A stretch of 26,628 bases of DNA. Source: Phoronis australis (lineage: Eukaryota; Phoronida; Phoronidae). Both the position numbers and the translations under genes were made by a program. Below the pieces are notes generated by a model, which was not told the origin of the DNA, did no database searches, and worked only from the letters and a program-made list of their open reading frames with translations. The stretch lies in contig NMRA01000898.1 of NCBI GenBank assembly GCA_002633005.1, positions 1-26,628 on the forward strand, written 5' to 3'. How positions within the stretch are numbered: the first letter of the stretch is position 1; each line of letters begins with the position of its first letter. Below are positions 18,521-26,628 of the stretch, in pieces.

Positions 18521-18977
18521 TGATTCTCCGACTGAATAATTCCGTTCGAGTATGTGATGGAGTATAATTACTCGTTTAAACACGCATGTTTCGAAAGTTT
18601 GACAGAAGGTAACGTTAAGTAAACCAGAAAGAAAGTTACATATCCAAATTTGGGTCCCTTTTTTCATGTAACCGTCATGTTATCCCCATTTATGGGATTA
18701 GGTCAACGGATTCCGTCTCATAGCAGGAAAATGGAGCCGATAGCCATCGTCGTGTAAGCAGATTCCCCTTCCGCCGACTTAAGCTAGTTAAGGGCGCTAC
18801 CAAAAAGTTTACTGTGCCGATGTTTGCGAAAGGGGATCAAAATGTGTACNTGTGTATCTATTGGGAGATAGTTATTCATTTTTGATCCACTTTCCTTTCC
18901 GCGTCTTGTGTACAACTCAATTTTGAAATAAATCGACAATTCTATACATATTGGCATGAACAGCAAAAATCAGGTGG
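18521..18977. other. Gene-free stretch with a single N at 18850
   Basis: The N interrupts GTGTACNTGTGTATC. Only a short similarity (TGTGTA) flanks it, so this may be a small-overlap contig join or a miscalled base. No gene recognised. Confidence 0.4.
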
Positions 18978-19098
18978 GTATTGTCGCGCCTTTAGGTCAG
19001 TAGCCTTTGTCCGAAACAATGCCCTTTTTCACGGTCTTCTTTTATCCAAATGGTTTACATATTGGTGCATGCGCCTAAGTGTAGCGTATAAGCCCAGG
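18978..19098. repeat. Local duplicated segment, copy 1
   Basis: Starts TATTGTCGCGCCTTTAGG and ends GCGTATAAGCCCAG. It matches 19257-19359 (TATTGCCGCGCCTTTAGG ... GCGTATAAGCGCAG), with a conserved core CATATTGGTGCATGCGCC. Copy offset is about 270 bases. Confidence 0.65.
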
Positions 19099-19256
19099 TA
19101 ATGCTCCCTGCATAGGCCCGTACATTAATAGGCAAACAGACGCACACATTTTGACTTCTGCTGTGCTTCCTGGTGACAATTTTTTGAATTTGTTTCTATA
19201 TGTTTGGAGTTCCTTTGTCTATTTTCAAGAAATTTGGTTTATAGTTTTGTATTACC

Positions 19257-19359
19257 ATATTGCCGCGCCTTTAGGACTATATCGGAAATAATTCCAATTT
19301 TCGCGGCCGCGTGGTTCGCATATTGGCGCATGCGTCTATGTTTTGCGTATAAGCGCAGT
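19257..19359. repeat. Local duplicated segment, copy 2
   Basis: Partner of 18978-19098; its core is CATATTGGCGCATGCGTC. GGCGCATGCG resembles the NRF1 binding consensus (YGCGCAYGCGC), and both copies retain most of it. The spurious ORF 19204-19386 crosses this copy. Confidence 0.65.
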
Positions 19360-20969
19360 TCCGCACAGACATCCGCAGTACGGTAGTATATCAATGGAAA
19401 TTACCACTCGTCCCGTAACGAAGTACGATGTTGACAATTTTTAACTCTTCGGGTTTCCTGGACTCTCTTGAGAAGAGCTAGATCTATAACATAGGTGTGT
19501 TTAAAGTTTCCATACGTTTGCTTCAGAATCAGCGGGAAACATTAGGTATCGCAGAGCTTTGAAAAAGTCGACAGTGGTCAACAAAATTTTACTTTTAATT
19601 GTCCAGTAAGAGGCTGGCTTAATCTTTGCTTTGTTTCTTTAATTTCTACATGTGTATTTCTCATCATTTTGGAAAAGGACAAATCACTGTTTAGTGATTA
19701 TACAGATACATGCCCATCTTTACACAAAAGTGTTTTTCGTATTATGACACTTATCATACTTATACATGTGTGTCATTAATTAACTACTTTAATAAATAAT
19801 TAACCTAATTAATTAGTGAACCTATTAAATAATGCATGTTCTTCGAACACCAAATAATTATCTGCAATCACATATATCAAAAAAGTTACTCTTCAAATTT
19901 GCATTTCTATGTTTTTTCTCGTCCATAAAGGCTAAATGATAACAGAATTTGTTGACTTTTGTGCATAAACCGAGCTTTAATTTTATTCAAATTTTTTGTA
20001 TGTGTGAATTTTATTTAAAATAAAGCTTGATAATAAAATGCTGAGCCGGAAATAGAGGCGGCCATCTTTGAATTCAATACCTTCCCATTGAGGTAGTGTT
20101 AGGTACATGACCTTACTTGATTCGAAACGTTTTCACAAATTTCTTTAATCGTTGGTTTACCGATTAATTTGCAGTATGCTTGTAACTGATTGTGTACAAT
20201 AGTTAGTGCAACGTGGGTATATTTCGTGCATTTATATGTTTTTATTAGAAAGCGTTGAGCGCCTTGCATCGAATCAATTTAGCATTACCTTTGCTCGCTT
20301 ATCTATTTCTTACTTTTGTCACAGTGGTGGTGCAGTCGAGACGTTTTTTTAGTCTATCCAATCCTTAGCCTCGACTGGGACTACAATACTTTATCTCACG
20401 CGCGTTGAATCTGTCGAGGGAAACACGGTCATAAAATAAAATTTTCCGTATTCACCTCCCGCACTACTTTAACAGCGACCTCTGACATGGAAAGTTAAAA
20501 AGGTAGGTCAATGCCGACTCGACGACTTCTGAGCCGGTTCCATCATCAAACTTTCCGAATATAGTTTAAAGTAAGACAGTTGCAACAGTGTAACTAACAC
20601 TCGACATGCAACCAGGCCCTAAACGTAAAATCTGGAACAAAACACGTGTATGTCTCAGTTTTCAATTGCTGAATAGTATATCGTCTGCAACTCAGGCGCC
20701 GATTCCTAGGAAATTAAAATGTCAAACATTGTTGTTGTTTTTTAACTATTCCAGGAGATGTTACAAGTTCACTGCTCAGTTGCCGTTGTTTTCATCTTTG
20801 CTACCTCTTTTCAAGACATAAATCGTTACTTTTAAAACTGTTTCTTTTACAAGGGAAAACTTGCAAACTAACGCGCAAATACATACATATAGGATGTGAT
20901 CCGCCATGTGAACAGTCTGAATGAAGTAGCTGAAAAATCTGTGAAAAAATTCGAAGCGCATGGGATAAA
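19360..20969. other. Gene-free AT-rich stretch
   Basis: No supported gene. At 20044-20072, GAGCCGGAAATAG followed by GGCGGCCATCTTTG combines an ETS-like site (CCGGAAAT) with a YY1-like site (GCCATCTT), a pairing known from metazoan housekeeping promoters. No coding exon could be tied to it. ORFs 20606-20821 and the antisense pair near 20998-20776 show no domain. Confidence 0.35.
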
Positions 20970-21097
20970 TACAAAACGTACCTCGATTGGCGAGACATTA
21001 TTTCGCGTATCGACCGAGACCGAAGGTTGAGGTCGATACGCGGAATAAGGTCGAGTGGGATATTACTTCATGTACGCCACTCTCGATACGTTTTGTA
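20970..21097. repeat. Imperfect foldback hairpin
   Basis: The inner arms TTATTTCGCGTATCGACC (20998-21015) and GGTCGATACGCGGAATAA (21031-21048) pair at 17 of 18 positions around a 15-base loop. The outer arms TACAAAACGTA (20970-20980) and TACGTTTTGTA (21087-21097) pair perfectly. It looks like a small foldback MITE, ending four bases before the dispersed repeat at 21101. Confidence 0.7.
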
Positions 21098-21100
21098 TTG

Positions 21101-21299
21101 ACTCCGGTAACCTAAAGTCGTGAATATAAGCATAGAATGCAGCTGATTGTACTACTACCCAATGTCCGTTAGAAAGTACTCATGTGGTATCATGGAAATG
21201 TATCAGCCTTCACAAATATACGTGTTTGTCCAGTCTTGACCCGTGTTTGTCTCCGTAAGCAAAGTTTTGAAATGGTCACTCATAGCGCCGGTCATTTTA
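21101..21299 (+). repeat. Dispersed repeat, copy 2 (partner at 1244-1467)
   Basis: Aligns with 1244-1467 in the same orientation over nearly its full length, from CCTAAAGTCGTGAATATAAG to the AGCGCCGGTCATTTTA end. Here the repeat follows a hairpin directly; copy 1 has no hairpin. Confidence 0.7.
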
Positions 21300-22920
21300 A
21301 ATGAGGCCCTAACGTCGGGATCGTTTCGTTTAGACTGAAATGCACGAACTAAGGCCACGCAAATTAACTACAGTGCTTACAGTTACTCTAGACGACATAA
21401 AAACGCATTGCATTGTTTATTAATAAGTTTCAATTGAAATAAATTGTTATGTGTTTTGCACCCAACTCCGATGTGCACAGACGTTTTCAATGAAGATGTT
21501 TACGTAAAACACTAAGAACCCAGCATCAGTTATCTCTTTGTATTTTATTTCTTTGGCTTTACAAAACTTGATCGACCCTGGGACATTTTGATACATTGTT
21601 CAAGATACCCTTGGAGCGCTTGTTTGAGCAAAGCTGAACGATGTATGTGTTCGAAAATATATTCTGAAAATGCACAAAAAAGCGGGTTAGTGAAATATGT
21701 TGTTTTTAAGATACATTTGAAAAATGAAGCCACTCACTCACTGTTTATTATCATATTGTGGTTATCAACACGTCCGGGTATTCGTTTGACGTTCGTAAGC
21801 AGACGAACGCTGGAAACTTCAACGCTAGATGTCGCGGGACCGCTCAGAAGAGGAAATAAGATCGTTCACGACATTACGGCACTCACGACTTTAGGACCTC
21901 GGCATGTAACTCACTTTTAACTTCACTTCGAGATTACATGAGATGAGCGCGCAGATCGATGAGTCATCAGCGTGTGGATTCTGATGGTGCAATATATATA
22001 GATAATAATAATAATATAGAATGTCACTATGTAAAAACTCTGCCTTAACACGTCCGCCTGAGCACGTAAACAACAAGAAAGAAAATGGAATCGCTCAAGT
22101 TCATGAAAATTGAGAATGTTAATTTGAATTAGAACAGCATGTTGATTTTGATAAATGGCTATCTTTGAGTTTAACTTTTAGATTCGACACCGTTTTTACG
22201 ACTACAGCAAATGCATTCCGGTTACTTGAATTGAGAAAAATAGCAATTGCATGTTCCAATTGAATACTTATTAACCAGTACATATATGACAATTGAACCA
22301 AATTTATAAATTGTACTTTAAAGTCATATGATCCGTTTTGACGTTTTAAAAACATCGTGAAGCTGCATAAAAACCATTGAAACATACTCTCTGACACTTA
22401 ATTAGAACTTTTCGTAAGTATGGGGTCGATCTGCTGTCTGTACATATTTTTTCTTTTAGCTTTTATTTTCTTAAAATCTGCGTGATCAAAACAAACGAAT
22501 GTTGCCCATAATGCTGTACGGTTTGACCTTTCGGCAACTTGAGACAAATAGTCAGCTGTTTCCGATACTGCTTCGAAGAAGAGAAGTTCGCCTTAACCAG
22601 GTAATTTATTCGTTTCTTGAACATTTCGATGACGATAGTGCTCCCTGTATGAGTTGAAAAGTCTAACTATTACGCTTAGAATTAGATGAAACCATTACCT
22701 GAGGGAAACTTACAGTACGTACTGAATTCGATAGTAATCGTTGTGCTCGAGTCGAGTCCGCAGTGGTACCCTAGCCAGCCAGCTAGCGGTATCAAAATAC
22801 AGCTAGGTACCACTATGTGTTTTTCTTCAATAGAGCCCGAAATTCACACAGCCAAGTAGTATATTTAGTATACAGATTTGTACCAAGGTTAGCCCTAGCT
22901 CTAGGCCTATCAATGCTGTG
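21300..22920. other. Gene-free stretch
   Basis: The longest ORF is 110 codons (21588-21920) without a domain; antisense ORFs 21733-21545, 22076-21891 and 22397-22119 are equally featureless. A short ATA-rich microsatellite lies near 22000-22016. Inverted arms AGTGGTACCCTAGC (22762-22775) and GCTAGGTACCACT (22802-22814) can pair with one bulged base. Confidence 0.4.
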
Positions 22921-23302
22921 ACTAAAAAGAGTGTAATGTTATTGTGGTTGGATAGACCCTGTTTGTCACTCGATGGTCGTGAGTTGAATTTCTACCTGCT
23001 GGCAGTTTTCAGACTTTGAACTTGAATTGCAAAACTATTCGTGGTTTTTCATTGCCATAAGAAAAGCATCGTCTGTCATCAGGGACTCTATACTCTACTT
23101 GTATGTTGTATTAGCAAGGGCACATTGGAGGATTTAAAGGGGGGCCAAGGGAGCCATGGTCCCCCTAAAATTCTCCCAAATACCATCTGGCAGTTCGGGG
23201 TGCGAATTGCTGACTAGCACATGCCCCTTGAACAAACCCTGTTTACCGTTTATGTTTTTTTTTAGTAATAAGATCCACAAACCCAAAAATTCGACAGCCC
23301 CG
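22921..23302 (+). repeat. Direct duplication, copy 1 (partner 23304-23685)
   Basis: 382 bases from ACTAAAAAGAGTGTAATG to GACAGCCCCG match 23304-23685 with only a few differences. A single N at 23303 separates the copies. The pattern is the same as at 9826-11732, so overlapping haplotype contigs are the likely cause. The right part (from 23127) is the start of a hAT-like element cut off at the N. Confidence 0.9.
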
Positions 23303-23303
23303 N
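23303..23303. other. Ambiguous base at the joint of two near-identical copies
   Basis: A single N lying exactly between the two 382-base copies. Confidence 0.8.
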
Positions 23304-23685
23304 ACTGAAAAAGAGTGTAATGTTATTGTGGTTGGATAGACCCTGTTTGTCACTCGATGGTCGTGAGTTGAATTTCTACCTGCTGGCAGTTTTCAGACTT
23401 TGGACTTGAATTGCAAAACTATTCGTGGTTTTTCATTGCCATAAGAAAAGCATCGTCTATCATCAGGGACTCTATACTCTACTTGTATGTTGTATTAGCA
23501 AGGGCACATTGGAGGATTTAAAGGGGGGCCAAGGGGGCCATGGTCCCCCTAAAATTCTCCCAGATACCATCTGGCAGTTCGGGGTGCGAATTGCTGACTA
23601 GCACATGCCCCTTGAACAAACCCTGTTTACCGTTTATGTTTTTTTTAGTAATAAGATCCACAAACCCAAAAATTCGACAGCCCCG
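23304..23685 (+). repeat. Direct duplication, copy 2 (partner 22921-23302)
   Basis: Begins at the N and, unlike copy 1, continues on its right into the rest of the hAT-like element. Confidence 0.9.
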
Positions 23686-23779
23686 CATACCTACATCAGG
23701 CTGGGCGCGCGCATGTCACAACATTCTGGTTATTCCTGTGCACTGGCCCCCCTAACTCAAAATCCTGGATCCGCCCCTG
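23508..23779. mobile_element. hAT-like non-autonomous element
   Basis: From about GGAGGATTTAAAGGGGGG to ATCCTGGATCCGCCCCTG. It is the same family as 15218-15520: shared GATACCATCTGGCAG, GGTGCGAATTGC, GTAATAAGATCCACAAACCC and GGCTGGGCGCGCGCATG. It has no transposase; ORFs 23540-23755 and 23605-23901 are spurious. Its right end runs straight into an inverted relative. Confidence 0.75.
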
Positions 23780-23797
23780 GGGCGGATCCAGGATTTT
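23759..23797. repeat. 39-bp palindrome at a head-to-head element joint
   Basis: The 19 bases 23759-23777 (AAAATCCTGGATCCGCCCC) are the exact reverse complement of 23779-23797, with T at 23778 as the centre. This is two hAT-like ends fused terminus to terminus without a target duplication between them. Confidence 0.9.
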
Positions 23798-23920
23798 TAG
23801 TTGGGGGAACAGGGCAGAGTATTAGCCAGGATTTAGTTCGCCAAACATTTGCACCCCCGAACTGCCAAATGGGAGATGGGAGAATTTTAGGGAGGCCATA
23901 GCCCCCTCTAAATCCACCAC
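23779..23920. mobile_element. Short inverted hAT-like relative
   Basis: Reverse-oriented relative of the element to its left. Read on the minus strand it runs from GTGGATTTAGAGGGGGC, through CCTAAAATTCTCCC and TTTGGCAGTTCGGG, to AAAATCCTGGATCCGCCCC. It is shorter than its neighbours through an internal deletion. Confidence 0.7.
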
Positions 23921-25154
23921 AGACTAGTCAGCTAGCTAGTCCACTTGAACACATACCACTGGATCAGCGATGAAGCCTCGGACTGAATGCAAGCAAACTT
24001 GGGAAGTGCCGGTAGGCTGAAGCTTGTTGCGAGAAAAGTGAGATCATACAAATTACAAAACCATGGTTGGGAATGGGATGCAACAAATTTGATGCCTGTT
24101 ATTCAGTGAAGAAGGTTCTCAAACTGCAGGACACTGGGAGTGGTCATATCATTACAGGACAATATACTATGTATGGGACCGCCTCAAAGGCAAAAGGGTA
24201 TAAGCCAAAGGCAGATATTAAGTAGGAGTATTAATAAAGGTCGAGCAGGTTACATCTTGTATTATCAGTGGTATGATCTCGATTGGGTAAATAAAGGGCT
24301 AGGGACAGGGGAAGGTTAATGACAGTGCTTGCTTTTAACTAATGTACTCTTTCTTGGACTTTGAGTGTGCGACTTAGCCCTTGCAGACTCACTTTATCAA
24401 GAACACAATCCATCAGTTTACATGGCAGAGGGCCTAAAGGGTGCTTCAAAAATCATCTATTCTCCTTGAATGTCAGCTGTTACAGACTTCTAGCATCGGT
24501 ATTGGCAAGTTAACACAGGAACTAAACTTAATTAGTCTGGAAACAGGTAGAACACTGAAGTTTCAATTTCAGGTACACTCACACTTTTGCGAAAATGTGT
24601 ATCCTATGGAATGTATTGATCAATGTTATCTATGTACTGCTCAGATTGGCATTTCATGTGATTACCATGTTTTAAAGGTTCATCGTAATGTGCATCACCA
24701 CTTCACCAACAATAACAATACTCAAGCAACATAGACAACATGATTGGAGTACTGAGCCATGTGCAGAGGAATAGGCTTAGGTGGCAATTGATGTTCAGTC
24801 TCTTCACATGCAGGTACATGTATGCTTGGAACTCTCGTTTCTTAACGCAATAGAACCGATTCTACACAACTTTTGTGTTATCAAGTCATTCTTATTGTTT
24901 TCTTTGATCTGTAATCACACAAGCTTTATAGGTAACAAAACTGAAAACCTGTAATAAAATACATATGCTATGTATCACTAAAATAGGCCACATAAAATGC
25001 TGAAAATTATACTTTCTTAAAACTTCATTAATAATGGACCACTGGCTTTTTGAAGAACAACAACCAGTTTGCAGCTATGAAAACAACATTCCCCTTCATG
25101 TTGAGGTCATGTTTAAACTACAACTCAAAATTAATGTGGTTTGATTTTTTTCAG
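23921..25154. other. Stretch without a supported gene
   Basis: A stop-to-stop frame of about 69 codons near 24018-24224 includes MGCNKFDACYSVKKVLKLQD and looks hydrophilic, but has no splice context or known domain. A 97-codon ORF (24441-24734) crosses both a donor-like AAACAG|GTAGAA (24546) and an acceptor-like TTTCAG (near 24572). These could belong to the gene suggested by the exon at 25155, but no phase-consistent chain could be built. Confidence 0.3.
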
Positions 25155-25340
25155 CCTCACATAAGTATGTCTGAGGATGAGGGTATTGTATTCAACTTGC
25201 TGTGTCCATACTCACTGGTGTGGTGGGTATCACCAGCTGTGGTTGTCATCAGGGTGTACCTGTGGCAGATGCTGAGGAGTGTCCACTACACTGAAAAGAC
25301 CTATAAGAAACAACCTGTCACCTGCATTTTGCTTATGCCT
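25155..25340 (+). CDS. Candidate internal exon, 62 codons, unrecognised product
   Basis: A strong acceptor, TTGATTTTTTTCAG, ends at 25154 and a consensus donor, GTGAGT, begins at 25341. The 186 bases between are open throughout in one frame (62 whole codons). That product begins PHISMSEDEGIVFN and then contains a hydrophobic stretch, SLVWWVSPAVVVIRVYL, that could be a membrane segment. No family is recognised. A second frame is Cys/His-rich until a stop, so the coding frame is inferred from openness only. Phase 0 at both ends fits the acceptor at 26212. Confidence 0.3.
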
Positions 25341-25932
25341 GTGAGTATTTCTTATCAAGACAGTTTTGGAAATCCAGTTAAGCACCCTCATTATGCACAC
25401 ATGTGACTCTGTGAAAGAAAACACTGCTGACATGACACTTGCAATAACCTTTTACCATTTTCCTTCCAAAGCTCTGGCTACAGAGATTTGGTCTTGCACT
25501 CAACATAAATGTTTAAGACAAATATCCAAAAGTCAATTTAACAAATAAATTATCTGAAAATATGCTCATAATTGTTACTTATTGAGAAAATGTGAACAAA
25601 TTATTTCCAGGCTATTAGGTATTAATGATAACTGTACTAAACCTTTACTTGGCAATTGTGAAGTGAAAACATTATTATGGCCCTGACAGTACGCCTGTGA
25701 CATGAATATTCATTAAAGGTTATCTATGGATTATTGGCAGGTTCATGATGAGGTCCGGTTTTAGTCAAACTAAACAAAACACAATAAAACAAACTCCTTA
25801 TTTGAGTTTTGTTTATTGTTTATCTGAAATTTAAGTATAAATACCAAAATAGCCATAACAATGGATTGCCAACAGTACATTCTACAAGGTATGTATAAAT
25901 AAATCTTTTTCAATAAGGCATGCAAAAATGTT
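25341..25932. other. Candidate intron, AT-rich
   Basis: No repeat or gene recognised. If the exon at 25155-25340 is real, this is the 5' part of its downstream intron. Confidence 0.3.
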
Positions 25933-26111
25933 GCAAACAGCTTGTCCCGTCAGCACGCCATGTTTTTGGTCACATCACGTGACCTATTGAATATCAATCC
26001 AAAAAGATTTCTGCCCCGTCCCTGTCTAGGGTAGAAATTTTTTCGGACATACATTCATTAGGTCACGTGATGTGACCAAAAAGATGTGTGCTGACGGGAC
26101 AAACTGTTTGC
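25933..26111. mobile_element. Long foldback element (MITE-like)
   Basis: The left arm 25933-25986 (GCAAACAGCTTGTCCCGTCA ... TCACGTGACCTA) pairs with the right arm 26059-26111 over about 53 bases with few mismatches. The central part also pairs (AAAAAGATTTCTGCCCC against GGGTAGAAATTTTTT), so almost the whole 179 bases forms one hairpin. TCACGTGA in each arm is itself palindromic. No coding capacity and no clear target duplication. It would sit in the last intron of the candidate gene. Confidence 0.8.
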
Positions 26112-26212
26112 ATTCTATAAGGTATTCAGCTTTTGAAGTACACTAGTTAATGAAGATTTTTTTTCTTTTATACATGGCTATGAAGAAAATTTTATTTTTA
26201 TTTTTGATTCAG

Positions 26213-26628
26213 GACTTTTGGTTTCTTCGTCATAAATGAGAAACTGGCAAGAGTCTACTGTAATGATGTGCTGGCTTTCGACAAAGGTACCAACTACAAC
26301 AAAAGGCGCCTACCCCAACATATTTTCGCAATGCAAGGGTTATGTCAAAAATCGTACTGCTTTATCTACTTTCCTTGCAGTCAAACAAATTATGTTATTT
26401 ACTCGGGCACCATATTTCATGTGTCTAATGAATATTTGTTTTGTCTACTACTTAGTACTCAGATAAATGTGATTTCTTTGTGGTACTAATAAACAAAATT
26501 TATGCCCAATACCATTTCTTAGTTTCATACTAAAATCGGATGAAGACTTAAATGTAATGAAACAGAACTGGTAAAGTTGCTACAAACCAACATTCCATCC
26601 ACAATAAAGTAACTTTTAATTTATACCA
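26213..26628 (+). CDS. Candidate 3'-terminal exon with poly-A signals, partial
   Basis: An acceptor, TTTTTGATTCAG, ends at 26212. In phase 0 from the exon at 25340 the frame adds eight codons (DFWFLRHK) and stops at TGA 26237-26239; the rest would be 3' UTR. AATAAA occurs at 26488-26493 and 26603-26608. In another phase the exon stays open for about 90 codons to TAA near 26489 (containing VINEKLARVYCNDVLAFDKG), so the phase is not settled. No family is recognised. The window ends before a cleavage site can be seen. Confidence 0.25.

Noticed and set aside
20046-20075. Minus-strand ATG in good context (AAGATGGCC) as the start of a gene
   Set aside because: The frame stops after 16 codons with no donor site.
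21588-21920. 110-codon plus-strand ORF
   Set aside because: No recognisable domain or splice signals, and it does not begin in a convincing start context.
23605-23901. 98-codon ORF containing GADPGFLVGGTG
   Set aside because: This reading of hAT-like CAGGGGCGGATCC ends is a common spurious protein; the ORF lies wholly in two MITEs.

Overview
This window looks like AT-rich, intron-bearing nuclear DNA from an animal, most likely a marine invertebrate. The evidence is remnants of metazoan gene families (a THAP zinc finger, C2H2 zinc fingers), animal-type transposon debris (hAT-like MITEs with CAGGGGCGGATCC ends, a LINE 3' end), consensus GT/AG splice sites and dense short repeats. I cannot name the species. 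A hemichordate, echinoderm or lancelet would fit, but that is an impression and not a result. There is no operon, no bacterial gene and no CRISPR array. I found no complete, confidently functional protein-coding gene and no tRNA or rRNA gene; almost all long ORFs look like chance ORFs.

Layout. 1-5.7 kb: gene-poor DNA with a degenerate GAGTA repeat, one member of a dispersed repeat (1244-1467), a possible small retroposed insert (2049-2153), one 145-codon ORF of unknown status holding a 16-bp CRE-type palindrome, and a MITE fragment near 3.5 kb. 5.7-6.4 kb: a tandem satellite of about 140-bp monomers in an alternating A-B order. 8.1-9.0 kb: a 203-bp insertion between 15-bp direct repeats, then a frameshifted THAP-domain pseudogene. 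9.8-11.7 kb: a near-identical 0.95-kb direct duplication meeting at a single N, with a decayed LINE C-terminus in each copy; this is probably an assembly artefact. 14.3-17.7 kb: the most unusual part. Two clusters of a GCGATCGAGAACG-type motif, about five copies each, face each other in opposite orientation. Each outer pair lies in an exon-like open segment ending at a GTGAGT donor. On the minus strand that segment joins in frame to a C2H2 zinc-finger exon. A hAT-like MITE lies inside the structure and another lies just outside it. 17.7-21.3 kb: MITEs, a degenerate minisatellite, a duplicated CpG-containing segment, a hairpin and the second dispersed-repeat copy. 22.9-23.9 kb: a second false-looking duplication around a single N, and two hAT-like elements meeting head to head in a 39-bp palindrome. 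25.1 kb to the end: one exon-like segment, a long foldback element, and a possible 3'-terminal exon with AATAAA signals.

Single Ns at 6753, 10780, 18850 and 23303 look like contig joins. Two of them sit exactly between near-identical copies, so copy number there should not be trusted. Nothing links the coding remnants into one pathway. The THAP and C2H2 remnants are both DNA-binding folds often found in transposons or in rapidly evolving gene families.
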